Shown: positions 38,108 through 46,913 of the stretch, piece after piece | Position numbering within the stretch: position 1 is the first letter of the stretch | Layout: each line of letters starts with the position of its first letter | Source of the DNA: JBBIQV01 sp964555285 | Lineage (GTDB): Bacteria; Nitrospirota; Nitrospiria; Nitrospirales; Nitrospiraceae | Direction: 5' to 3' | NCBI GenBank assembly: GCA_964555285.1 | Contig: CAZKRM010000007.1 | Coordinates: forward strand, 1-64,000 | Length of the DNA stretch: 64,000 nt | The notes under the pieces: generated by a model | The model's database searches: none | The model's input: only the letters and a program-made list of their open reading frames with translations | What the model was told of the DNA's origin: nothing | Translations under genes and position numbers: made by a program

Positions 38108-39635
38108 GAGGAATCTCATCGACTACGTCGCCCGCGATCATTCCGGCCTGTCCTTGTGCCGCCGCCGTCAAATCTCCCGCAGCCCCATGAATGTATGTGG
38201 CGGCACAGGCGGCTTCCCACTGAGGCACGCCCTGCGCGAGCAGACCCACGATCATGCCGGTCAGCACGTCACCGGTTCCGGCCGTCGCCATGCCGGGATT
38301 CCCTGTCGGGCAGATGGCGACCATGCCGTCCGGCCCGGCCACCACCGTCCGAGCGCCCTTTAAGACGAGAAATACGCCGCGCTCGCGTGCAAATCTGCTC
38401 GCGATCCCGATGCGATCGGCGTTCACAGACTGCGGCGTCGCCTCGACCTCCAGCCTGGCCATCTCGCCGGGGTGAGGAGTAAGGATGGGCGGCACTTTGC
38501 ATTCAGTGAGCAGCGACGCGTGCCCAGCTAACGCGTTCAGCGCGTCGGCATCCAGGACGCAGGGCTTCTCCATCTGCTTGATCAACGCTTGCACGAGGTC
38601 GACGGTTTCCGGGTGAGTCGTAAGGCCTGGCCCAATCGCGATGGCCGATCGTGTGCTCGCGAATGCGAGGAGACGATCGAGCCCGGACCGTGCCAAGGTC
38701 CGCGCGGTCGTTTCCGGCATCGGGACCGTCATCGCCTCGAGCAGTTTCGCTTCGAGCGTGTCATTGACGCTGGACGGCGTGGCGACGGTCACGAGGCCGG
38801 TTCCCATGCGAAGGGCGGCCTTGGCGGCTAACGCCGCCGCCCCGGTCTTGCCGACCGATCCTGCGATGATTCCCGCATGTCCGAACGTGCCTTTGTGGGC
38901 AGATGGGCGGCGCACGGGTATGACGCGGTTGGCCGAGGCAGCGGTGATCAGCAGGATACGACTCTCCACGGCATCGACGAAGGCCTGCGGAATGCCGATA
39001 TCGACGATTCGGACAATGCCGGCGTGGTCGATACCGGCGCCGAGATACAAGCCTAACTTTGACGCTCCGAACGTCACGGTGAGTGTGGCCCGGACAGCCG
39101 CGCCCATGACGGCGCCGCTATCGGCATGAATCCCTGAAGGCAGATCGACGGCTACGACCGGCCGGCCGGCTTCATTGACGAGGTCGATGGCGTCCCGATA
39201 ACGACCGCTGACCGGCGAGGAGAGGCCGGTTCCCAACAGCGCGTCGACGACCACCTCGCTGGCTGCGAGAGGTGCGCGGAGGCGATCCATAGATGTGAGG
39301 GTCCTGGCTGCCGAAGATCCAGCGATCTTGGTGAAGCGCCGATACATGACCTTGGCGTCGTGGCTCAGCTCGGTTGAAGGTGATACGAGGACAGCGAGAG
39401 CCTTTGCCCCGCTTTGTCGGAGGAGACGGGCAACCACCAATCCGTCACCACCGTTGTTGCCCTTCCCGCAGACAATGGTGACGGTTTTCCCGCGCAACGG
39501 CCCAATCAGTTTCTCGATGTGATCCGCGACGCCGGCTCCGGCTCGCTCCATCAACGTCGTACCGGGAACGTTCGCGACCTCGATGGTCCGGCGATCCAAC
39601 GTCTGCATCTGGGCCGCAGTGACGATCTTCATCAT
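38079..39635 (-). CDS. nnr: Bifunctional NAD(P)H-hydrate repair enzyme
   Basis: This protein of about 518 residues fuses NAD(P)HX epimerase (NnrE; M-K-I-V-T-A-A-Q-M, G-K-G-N-N-G-G-D-G) with the ADP-dependent dehydratase (NnrD; H-K-G-T-F-G-H, L-D-A-D-A-L-N-A-L, L-T-P-H-P-G-E-M-A, A-T-A-G-T-G-D-V-L). It repairs damaged nicotinamide cofactors. No ribosome site is obvious; the ATGATG at 39635/39632 is chosen because the family begins there. Confidence 0.94.
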   Translation of the reverse strand: MMKIVTAAQMQTLDRRTIEVANVPGTTLMERAGAGVADHIEKLIGPLRGKTVTIVCGKGNNGGDGLVVARLLRQSGAKALAVLVSPSTELSHDAKVMYRRFTKIAGSSAARTLTSMDRLRAPLAASEVVVDALLGTGLSSPVSGRYRDAIDLVNEAGRPVVAVDLPSGIHADSGAVMGAAVRATLTVTFGASKLGLYLGAGIDHAGIVRIVDIGIPQAFVDAVESRILLITAASANRVIPVRRPSAHKGTFGHAGIIAGSVGKTGAAALAAKAALRMGTGLVTVATPSSVNDTLEAKLLEAMTVPMPETTARTLARSGLDRLLAFASTRSAIAIGPGLTTHPETVDLVQALIKQMEKPCVLDADALNALAGHASLLTECKVPPILTPHPGEMARLEVEATPQSVNADRIGIASRFARERGVFLVLKGARTVVAGPDGMVAICPTGNPGMATAGTGDVLTGMIVGLLAQGVPQWEAACAATYIHGAAGDLTAAAQGQAGMIAGDVVDEIPHALATISSS

Positions 39636-39759
39636 GGAGGGAACCGCCTGATCAGGGAGCGACACGTGAGACGGCCGGCCGACAAGCCACCCTATCAATC
39701 ATCGCGCCGGGTTCGCCATCGCCCGCATCTCGGTCAACGTGACAGAGAGCACGCGACGT

Positions 39760-40473
39760 TCAACTGACCAGTTCTTTCATTTCCCGGACGGCTCGCTCAA
39801 GGCCGACGAGCACCGCTCGCGCGATGATACTGTGCCCGATGTTGTACTCGACGATCTCCGGAATGTGCGTCAGTCGCTTCACGTTTCGATAATTCAGGCC
39901 ATGCCCCGCATTGACGCCGATTCCCAACTTGTACGATAGTTTTGCAGCTTGGGAGATGGCATCGAACTCAACCTGTTCATCTTTCGCGCGCTGGGCATTG
40001 GCATAGCGGCCCGTATGTAATTCGACATAGTCGGCCGTGACCTTGTGCGCGGCTTTGACCTGCGTCAGGTCCGGCTCGATAAACAGGCTGACCGGGATGC
40101 CGCCGTCGTGCAGCATGTCGATGATCGTCTGTATCCGTTCCCGATGCCCGGCAATATCGAGCCCCCCCTCGGTGGTGAGTTCCTGCCGGTGTTCCGGGAC
40201 AAGAGTGACCAAGTGCGGTTTCACACTCAAGGCAATCTTGGCCATCGTTTCGTCTGCGGCCATTTCAAGGTCCAGCTTCGTGCGTACGATCTCTCGCAAG
40301 AGCGTCAGATCCCGATCCTGAATATGCCGGCGATCCTCACGAAGGTGGACGACCAGTCCGTCTGCTCCGGCAAGTTCGACGAGCAGAGCCGCCGCAAGGG
40401 GGTCCGGTTCATGACCGCCGCGGGCTTGCCTGAGCGTCGCGACGTGATCGATGTTGACACCGAGTCGTGCCAC
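39760..40473 (-). CDS. pdxJ: Pyridoxine 5'-phosphate synthase PdxJ
   Basis: This protein of about 237 residues condenses 3-amino-2-oxopropyl phosphate with deoxyxylulose 5-phosphate to give pyridoxine phosphate. It has L-G-V-N-I-D-H-V-A-T-L-R-Q-A-R, H-L-R-E-D-R-R-H-I and G-V-N-A-G-H-G-L. GTG 40473 is preferred because GGAGG lies just upstream and the family starts at this residue; the longer frame to 40575 is spurious. First gene of the pdxJ-nnr-tsaE-lapA-like-mutS operon. No acpS is present between pdxJ and nnr, where many genomes have one. Confidence 0.95.
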   Translation of the reverse strand: MARLGVNIDHVATLRQARGGHEPDPLAAALLVELAGADGLVVHLREDRRHIQDRDLTLLREIVRTKLDLEMAADETMAKIALSVKPHLVTLVPEHRQELTTEGGLDIAGHRERIQTIIDMLHDGGIPVSLFIEPDLTQVKAAHKVTADYVELHTGRYANAQRAKDEQVEFDAISQAAKLSYKLGIGVNAGHGLNYRNVKRLTHIPEIVEYNIGHSIIARAVLVGLERAVREMKELVS

Positions 40474-40661
40474 AGGTCCTCCGATCAGGTATTCGCAGGA
40501 GGGCGAGAGAGCGAGAGCCCCATCAGATTCCACAGGAGTGTCGGCATTAATAACAGAATTAGCCGAGGCGAGCAAGAACTGGGACGACGGGATAACCCCA
40601 TGAGACGTGGAGGGAATCGGAACTTGACGAATTGTTCCAACCCTATCAAATCACATGAAAA

Positions 40662-40690
40662 TTGACTCAATAGATTGCTCCCATTAGAAT
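40662..40690 (+). promoter_or_regulatory. Promoter of the amino-acid operon
   Basis: TTGACT (40662-40667), 17-base spacer, TAGAAT (40685-40690), 34 bases before the aminotransferase start. The leader is too short for a riboswitch or attenuator. Confidence 0.65.
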
Positions 40691-40723
40691 AGGCCCTCTC
40701 GTAGGGGGAGCGAGCGGAACACG

Positions 40724-41920
40724 ATGGGAATTGGAGAAGGATTCTACCGCATCAAACGGTTGCCGCCGTACGTGTTCGCCCAAGTCCAGTCGCTGAAACT
40801 GGAGGCGCGGCAGCGCGGTGAAGATATTATCGATTTCGGGATGGGGAATCCCGATCAGCCGACCCCGAGTCATATCGTGGACAAGCTGATCGAATCGGCG
40901 AAGAAGGCGAGGAATCATCGGTACTCGGCTTCTCGCGGCATCACCAAACTCCGCCATGCGATTGCCGGCTGGTACCAGCGCAACTACGACGTCGATCTGG
41001 ACCCGGAAACCGAGGCTATCGTCACGATCGGCTCGAAGGAAGGACTTGCTCATCTGGCGCTCGCGATGATCGGCCCGGGCGATGTGGTGCTCACCCCCAC
41101 GCCGACCTATCCCATCCATATGTACAGTTTCATTATTGCGGGGGGCGAGGTCCGTGGGATTGAACTGCGTCAGGACAGCGACTTCTTCGATGACCTCTTG
41201 CACGTGTATCGGCAGACCCTGCCGCGTCCGCGGATCTTGGTCATCAACTTCCCCCACAATCCGACGACGGCTGTAGTGGACCTGGAGTTCTTCAAGAAGA
41301 TCGTCGCCTTTGCGAAAGAGCATCACGTCATCGTGATCCACGATCTCGCCTATGCCGATATCGTGTTCGATGGGTACAAAGCGCCCAGCCTGCTCCAAGT
41401 GCCGGAGGCGAAAGACATCGGCGTCGAGTTCTATACACTCTCGAAGAGCTATAACATGCCGGGCTGGCGCGTCGGCTTCTGCGTCGGCAACCGCGAAGTG
41501 GTCGGGGCCTTGGCCAAGATCAAAAGCTATCTCGACTACGGTATTTTCCAGCCGGTGCAGATCGCCAGCACGGTCGCGTTGAACGGGCCGCAAGATTGCG
41601 TGAAGGAAATTGTGCTGCGGTACCAGAATCGTCGCAATGTCCTGGTGGGCGGCTTGAACCGGATCGGCTGGGCCGTCGACAAACCGCGCGCCACGATGTT
41701 TGTGTGGGCCCGGATTCCACCACCCTATCGGCATATGGGCTCGCTCGAGTTTTCGAAGCTCCTCCTACGCGAAGCGAAGGTGGCCGTGTCGCCCGGCATT
41801 GGATTCGGCGAAGGAGGAGACGAGTACGTGCGGTTCGCCCTCGTCGAGAACGAACATCGGACCCGGCAAGCCGTGAGAGGGATCCGCAAGGCGTTGAAAC
41901 TGGACGGAGCGGGTACATGA
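40724..41920 (+). CDS. Class I aminotransferase
   Basis: This 398-residue fold type I PLP enzyme has the Lys motif S-K-S-Y-N-M-P-G-W-R-V-G-F, with F-G-M-G-N-P-D-Q-P, N-F-P-H-N-P-T-T and R-F-A-L-V-E-N. It resembles the AlaC/AspC-like enzymes found directly before hom. It may transaminate alanine, glutamate or aspartate; substrate is not settled by sequence. Its stop overlaps the hom start as ATGA. Confidence 0.9.
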   Translation: MGIGEGFYRIKRLPPYVFAQVQSLKLEARQRGEDIIDFGMGNPDQPTPSHIVDKLIESAKKARNHRYSASRGITKLRHAIAGWYQRNYDVDLDPETEAIVTIGSKEGLAHLALAMIGPGDVVLTPTPTYPIHMYSFIIAGGEVRGIELRQDSDFFDDLLHVYRQTLPRPRILVINFPHNPTTAVVDLEFFKKIVAFAKEHHVIVIHDLAYADIVFDGYKAPSLLQVPEAKDIGVEFYTLSKSYNMPGWRVGFCVGNREVVGALAKIKSYLDYGIFQPVQIASTVALNGPQDCVKEIVLRYQNRRNVLVGGLNRIGWAVDKPRATMFVWARIPPPYRHMGSLEFSKLLLREAKVAVSPGIGFGEGGDEYVRFALVENEHRTRQAVRGIRKALKLDGAGT

Positions 41921-43230
41921 AATCGCGGATCGGTGTCGGGATCATCGGATTCGGCACGGTGGGAACCGGCGTCGCGACAATTCTGTTGAACAATGCGGCC
42001 GTCATTCGCCGGCGCGTGGGTGTGCCGATTGAACTGGTGCGCGTAGCGGATCTGGACATCACGCGAGACCGCGGGCTCGCGCTCCCGCCGGGCGTACTGA
42101 CGACGGAGGCGAAGCAAGTCCTCGACGATCCGGCGATCGATATCGTGATCGAGCTGATCGGCGGCTACGATGCGGCCAAACGCGTGATCTTGGACGCCAT
42201 CGCCAAAGGGAAACACGTGGTGACGGCGAATAAGGCCCTCTTGGCGGTACACGGCGAAGAGATCTTCGACGCGGCTGCGCGTCAGCACGTCGATCTGGGC
42301 TTCGAGGCAAGTGTGGGCGGCGGGATTCCCGTGATTCGAGCACTGACCGAAGGCTTAGCGGCCAATACCATCCAGTCGATCTACGGCATCATCAACGGCA
42401 CGTCGAATTACATCCTGAGCCGGATGACGCGCGAAGGGCAAAGCTTTGAGGCCGTCCTCAAGGAGGCTCAACGGGCGGGTTATGCCGAGGCTGACCCGAC
42501 CTTCGATGTCGCCGGGATCGATTCCGCCCACAAGTTGGCCATTCTGGTGAGTCTGGCTTACGGGACGCCGGTGAATTTCAAGGACGTCTATACCGAAGGC
42601 ATTACCAGGCTGACCCCGCTCGATATTGCGTACGCCAAAGAGTTCGGGTACACCATTAAGCTCCTCGCCATCGCCAAGCTGGTGGACGGTGAGATCGAAG
42701 CAAGGGTCCATCCGACGATGATCGCCTCCTCCTCTCCGATTGCGCAGGTGGAGGGGGTGTACAATGCGATCCAACTTGTCGGAGATGCGGTCAACGACGT
42801 AGTGCTCTACGGGCAGGGCGCCGGCTCGATGCCGACCGGCAGCGCCGTCGTCAGCGACGTGATCGCCATTGCCAGGAATCTGATCGCAGGAACGACCGGC
42901 CGCGTGCCGCCCGCGTCTTTCCAGCAAGACCAGCGTCTGCCGCTGCGCATGCGCCCGATGGAAGAGATCAGCTCCCTCTATTACATGCGGTTCATGGTGC
43001 TCGACCGTCCAGGCGTCCTCTCCCAAATCGCGGGGGCTTTGGGACGCGGCGGCATCAGCATCTCGTCTGTCCTGCAGCAGGGACGCAAAGACGGGCAGAC
43101 CGTCCCCGTCGTCATCAAGACGCACCGTGCGAAAGAGCGGGAGATCCAAGCCGCGCTTCGCGAAATCGATCGGATGGGATTCATTTCAGGACCCACCACC
43201 TTGATCCGTGTCGAAGGACGTGACGAGTGA
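41917..43230 (+). CDS. hom: Homoserine dehydrogenase
   Basis: This protein of about 437 residues reduces aspartate semialdehyde to homoserine. It has the Rossmann motif G-I-I-G-F-G-T-V-G-T-G, the V-T-A-N-K-A-L-L-A segment, I-N-G-T-S-N-Y-I-L and a C-terminal ACT domain (F-M-V-L-D-R-P-G-V-L-S-Q-I-A) for feedback by threonine. ATG 41917; a longer open frame upstream lies inside the aminotransferase gene and is rejected. Confidence 0.96.
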   Translation: MKSRIGVGIIGFGTVGTGVATILLNNAAVIRRRVGVPIELVRVADLDITRDRGLALPPGVLTTEAKQVLDDPAIDIVIELIGGYDAAKRVILDAIAKGKHVVTANKALLAVHGEEIFDAAARQHVDLGFEASVGGGIPVIRALTEGLAANTIQSIYGIINGTSNYILSRMTREGQSFEAVLKEAQRAGYAEADPTFDVAGIDSAHKLAILVSLAYGTPVNFKDVYTEGITRLTPLDIAYAKEFGYTIKLLAIAKLVDGEIEARVHPTMIASSSPIAQVEGVYNAIQLVGDAVNDVVLYGQGAGSMPTGSAVVSDVIAIARNLIAGTTGRVPPASFQQDQRLPLRMRPMEEISSLYYMRFMVLDRPGVLSQIAGALGRGGISISSVLQQGRKDGQTVPVVIKTHRAKEREIQAALREIDRMGFISGPTTLIRVEGRDE

Positions 43231-43280
43231 GTCATGGCCTCTCGAACGAGTGCCGAAACGGCTGAGCCGCCTACACCACT

Positions 43281-44339
43281 ATGACTCGCTGGCGTGGCAT
43301 CATCGACGAGTATCGGAAGTTCCTCCCGGTGTCGGACGCGACCCCCATCGTGACCTTGGGCGAGGGGAACACGCCGCTGATCCGTGCGAGCCGGCTGGCG
43401 AAGAAGATCGCGCCGGGTGTCGACCTCTACCTGAAATACGAAGGCGCGAATCCGACCGGGTCGTTCAAAGACCGGGGGATGACCATGGCCATCTCGAAAG
43501 CGGTCGAGGGCGGAGCCAGGGCGGTGATTTGTGCATCGACCGGCAATACGTCCGCGTCAGCGGCCGCCTATGGCGCGCGGGCCGGCCTCGCCGTGTTCGT
43601 CGTGATTCCGGCGGGGAAGATCGCGCTCGGGAAACTGTCTCAGGCGATGATGCACCAGGCCACGGTCATTCAGATCGAGGGGAACTTCGACCAGGCGCTG
43701 ACGATCGTCAAGGAACTGGCCGCGAGCCATCGGATCGAACTGGTGAATTCGATCAACCCGTTCAGGATCGAGGGGCAGAAAACCGCGGCGATGGAGGTGT
43801 GCGACCAGTTGGGAAACGCCCCGACGATGCATGTCTTGCCGGTCGGCAACGGCGGGAACATCACGGCCTATTGGCGAGGCTATCAAGAATATCACGCGGC
43901 AAGCCAGAGCCGGCGCGTACCTCGGATGGTGGGGTTCCAGGCGGCCGGGGCCGCGCCGATTGTCCTAGGGCACATCGTCGAACAGCCGCAAACCATCGCG
44001 ACGGCCATCCGCATCGGAAACCCGGCCAGCTGGCAAGGAGCGCTCGATGCGGTTCAAGAATCGTCCGGTTCGATCGACATGGTGACGGACGATGAAATCC
44101 TCCGGGCCTATTCGATGGTCGCGGCGGAGGAAGGCGTGTTTTGTGAGCCGGCTTCCGCCGCATCGGTGGCCGGCGTTATGAAGATGAGCCGCGCGGGGAC
44201 GCTCAAGGAGGGGGAAGTGGTCGTCTGTACTCTGACCGGCCACGGATTGAAGGATGCGGACACGGCGATCTCAGTCTCGCGCCAACCACAGACCGTCAAG
44301 GCCTCACGGGACGATGTGGCCAGACTGTTGAAGGTATAA
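43281..44339 (+). CDS. thrC: Threonine synthase
   Basis: This 352-residue PLP enzyme converts O-phosphohomoserine to threonine. The PLP Lys is in T-G-S-F-K-D-R-G-M, with S-T-G-N-T-S-A-S and L-P-V-G-N-G-G-N. It is the short (class II-like) form. It lies between hom and the apgM homolog. Confidence 0.95.
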   Translation: MTRWRGIIDEYRKFLPVSDATPIVTLGEGNTPLIRASRLAKKIAPGVDLYLKYEGANPTGSFKDRGMTMAISKAVEGGARAVICASTGNTSASAAAYGARAGLAVFVVIPAGKIALGKLSQAMMHQATVIQIEGNFDQALTIVKELAASHRIELVNSINPFRIEGQKTAAMEVCDQLGNAPTMHVLPVGNGGNITAYWRGYQEYHAASQSRRVPRMVGFQAAGAAPIVLGHIVEQPQTIATAIRIGNPASWQGALDAVQESSGSIDMVTDDEILRAYSMVAAEEGVFCEPASAASVAGVMKMSRAGTLKEGEVVVCTLTGHGLKDADTAISVSRQPQTVKASRDDVARLLKV

Positions 44340-44356
44340 GTGCGACGGACCCTGTC

Positions 44357-45595
44357 ATGAAGTATTTCATTCTACACGCAGACGGATTTGCGGATCTGCC
44401 TTGCCAGGAACTGGACGGCAAGACAGCCCTTCAGGCCGCCGCCACTCCCAACTTGGACCGTGTGGCGCAGAGCGGAGAGCTGGGCTTGCTCGGCCTGCCG
44501 AGCGGTGGCGCGCAGGGGAGCGATGTGACAGGCCTGGCGATCCTTGGGTACGATCCGCGCAAGTACTATCCCGGGCCCGCTCCGCTGGAGGCCGCCAGTC
44601 TGGGAGTGACGGTCGGCGAGCACGATGTCGTCTTCCGCTGTACGATGGTGACGTTGCGGCCGGAGGCACAGGCTGGAAGCCGGTCTGCCAAGGCGGATCT
44701 GAAAAAACTGGGCCCGCACGTGGTGATGGACGATGCGACGGCCGGCTTGATCGACTCTGAGCAGGCTCGGGAATTAATCGACGCGATCAATGAGCAACTC
44801 GGGTCCGAAGCGATCCAGTTTTATCCCGGCTCCGGGCATCGACACTTGATGGTGTGGGTCGGAGGGAAGGTGCGGGCGATCTGTGTCGATCCCCAACAAG
44901 TAGTCGGACGTCCGATCAACGAGTATCTCCCGTCCGGGGACGGCGCGGAGATTCTTCGAAAGCTGATGGACGCCTCATTGATGATCTTGCGCGACCATCC
45001 GATCAACGAGGAGAGAAGGGATGCCGGGCAGAAACCCGCCAACTGCCTCTGGCTCTGGGGGCAGGGTCGCGCTCCCTCCTGGCCGACGCTCGCGGAACGC
45101 TATGGGGTTACCGGCGCCATCCTGTCGTCAAGAGACCTTCATCGAGGCATCGGCGTGTGTGCGGGGCTCGATCCCGTCGATCCTGTCTCGCCGGTTGAAG
45201 GAACGGATTATTGTGGGTGGGGCGAACTGGCTCTGCGTGAACTGAGCAAGAAGGACTTGGTCTATCTCCATGTCGGGATTCCCGATCGGGTCCTCCAGGG
45301 GTCGAAGGTCAAAGAGAAGATCAAGGCGATCGAGGAATTGGACCGGTCCCTTGTGGGGCCATTGCTGGATGGGCTGTCCAAGGGCGACGCCTATCGCCTG
45401 TTGTTGGTCTGTGACCCGGCTCCGTCCGCCGCCGGAGCCGCGAAGGCACCGGCCTTCTACGCCTATTGCGAAGGTCCCTCCAAACAGGTCGGAGCCGGCT
45501 CGAAACGATTTCATGAGGCCGATGCCACAGCGAATGGGGCTGCTCCGCGCGATGCGACGAAGCTCATCGTCAAACTCTTTCCTCGGGGAACATAG
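44357..45595 (+). CDS. ApgM-type phosphoglycerate mutase homolog, possible homoserine kinase
   Basis: This 412-residue member of the archaeal-type cofactor-independent phosphoglycerate mutase branch of the alkaline phosphatase superfamily has H-A-D-G-F-A-D-L-P (metal Asp), G-S-D-V-T-G-L-A-I-L-G-Y-D-P (nucleophile Ser) and W-G-Q-G-R-A-P. It lies between thrC and lysC in an operon with no GHMP-type thrB. Homologs in this context have been proposed as a non-orthologous homoserine kinase (ThrB2); I infer the same here from context. Glycolytic mutase activity remains possible. Confidence 0.8.
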   Translation: MKYFILHADGFADLPCQELDGKTALQAAATPNLDRVAQSGELGLLGLPSGGAQGSDVTGLAILGYDPRKYYPGPAPLEAASLGVTVGEHDVVFRCTMVTLRPEAQAGSRSAKADLKKLGPHVVMDDATAGLIDSEQARELIDAINEQLGSEAIQFYPGSGHRHLMVWVGGKVRAICVDPQQVVGRPINEYLPSGDGAEILRKLMDASLMILRDHPINEERRDAGQKPANCLWLWGQGRAPSWPTLAERYGVTGAILSSRDLHRGIGVCAGLDPVDPVSPVEGTDYCGWGELALRELSKKDLVYLHVGIPDRVLQGSKVKEKIKAIEELDRSLVGPLLDGLSKGDAYRLLLVCDPAPSAAGAAKAPAFYAYCEGPSKQVGAGSKRFHEADATANGAAPRDATKLIVKLFPRGT

Positions 45596-45597
45596 CC

Positions 45598-46851
45598 GTG
45601 GCACTGATCGTCCACAAATATGGAGGCACCTCGGTCGGCACGATCGAACGGATCCACCGGGTCGCCGACCGTGTTGCGCGGGCTCACCAAGAAGGACACC
45701 GGATGGTGGTCGTGTTGTCGGCGATGAGCGGGGAGACCGATCGCCTCATCAAGCTGGCCCATGCCGTGACGTCGTCGCCGGACGAGCGTGAGCTGGACAT
45801 GCTGTTGTCCACGGGAGAACGGGTGACGATCGCCCTGCTGGCGATGGATCTCCGAGCGCGTGGCATCAACGCGCGCTCGTTTACGGGACGGCAGGTGGGC
45901 ATTCTCACGGACAGCTCGCACACCAAGGCGCGCATCGCCCGGGTGGCGGCGGACCGTATTCGCGGGGCGCTGGCTGAAGGCGTCATTCCTGTCGTGGCAG
46001 GGTTTCAGGGGATCAATGAGCAATCGGATGTGACCACGTTAGGCCGTGGAGGGTCCGACCTCACGGCGGTCGCCCTGGCCGCTGCGCTCAAGGCAGACCG
46101 CTGCATCATTTATACGGATGTCGACGGGGTCTATACGGCTGATCCGAACATCGTGCCGTCCGCGAAACGGATCGACAAGATTTCATACGAGGAGATGCTG
46201 GAGATGGCCAGCTTGGGGGCGAAGGTCCTGCAAAGCCGCTCGGTGGAGTTTGCCGCGAAGTTCAATGTGCCGGTCGAAGTCAATTCCAGCTTCAAAGAAG
46301 GAAAGGGGACGCTCGTGACCAGCGAAGATGCCGATATGGAAGGGGTGGCCGTCTCCGGTGTGACAGGGGATCGGAACCAGGCCAAGATCACGATCGTCGG
46401 CGTGCCGGATAAGCCGGGTGTCGCCGCGCGGATTTTTGGGCAGGTGGCGCAAGCGAATATCGTGGTGGACATGATCATCCAGAATGTGAGTCAGGCTGCG
46501 ATGACGGACATCTCGTTCACCGTCCCGCGCGCAGATCTCCAGAAGGCGGTGCCTCTTATTCAGGGTGTCGCCAAGGACATCGATGCCAAGTCGGTCGCGG
46601 TGACCGAGTCCATTGCGAAGGTCTCGTTGGTCGGGGTCGGCATGCGCTCGCATTCCGGGGTGGCGGCGAAGATGTTCGAGGTGCTGGCGCGGGAAGGGAT
46701 CAATATCATGATGATCAGCACGTCCGAGATCAAAATTTCTTGCGTCATCGATGAAAAGTATTTGGAGCTGGCTATGCGGGCGCTCCACTCGGCGTTCGGG
46801 CTGGATCGGCAATCGCCTCCACTGCCGGTGGAGCGCCGGAAGCCGTCGTAA
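45598..46851 (+). CDS. lysC: Aspartate kinase
   Basis: This 417-residue enzyme phosphorylates aspartate, the first step to lysine, threonine and methionine. It has K-Y-G-G-T-S at the start, S-T-G-E-R-V-T in the catalytic region, Y-T-D-V-D-G-V-Y-T-A-D-P, and two C-terminal ACT domains (K-I-T-I-V-G-V-P-D-K-P-G-V-A and V-S-L-V-G-V-G-M). The ACT pair suggests inhibition by lysine and/or threonine. GTG start, three bases after the apgM homolog. Confidence 0.96.
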   Translation: MALIVHKYGGTSVGTIERIHRVADRVARAHQEGHRMVVVLSAMSGETDRLIKLAHAVTSSPDERELDMLLSTGERVTIALLAMDLRARGINARSFTGRQVGILTDSSHTKARIARVAADRIRGALAEGVIPVVAGFQGINEQSDVTTLGRGGSDLTAVALAAALKADRCIIYTDVDGVYTADPNIVPSAKRIDKISYEEMLEMASLGAKVLQSRSVEFAAKFNVPVEVNSSFKEGKGTLVTSEDADMEGVAVSGVTGDRNQAKITIVGVPDKPGVAARIFGQVAQANIVVDMIIQNVSQAAMTDISFTVPRADLQKAVPLIQGVAKDIDAKSVAVTESIAKVSLVGVGMRSHSGVAAKMFEVLAREGINIMMISTSEIKISCVIDEKYLELAMRALHSAFGLDRQSPPLPVERRKPS

Positions 46852-46913
46852 GCCGGGGGCGCTCGACCCGCTCTCGACAGGCCTAGCCCTCTCCTGTTAC
46901 CCTCTCCCAGCAT

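Noticed and set aside
40474..40723. Lysine or other riboswitch before the amino-acid operon
   Set aside because: The promoter at 40662-40690 leaves a leader of under 35 bases, too short for a riboswitch.
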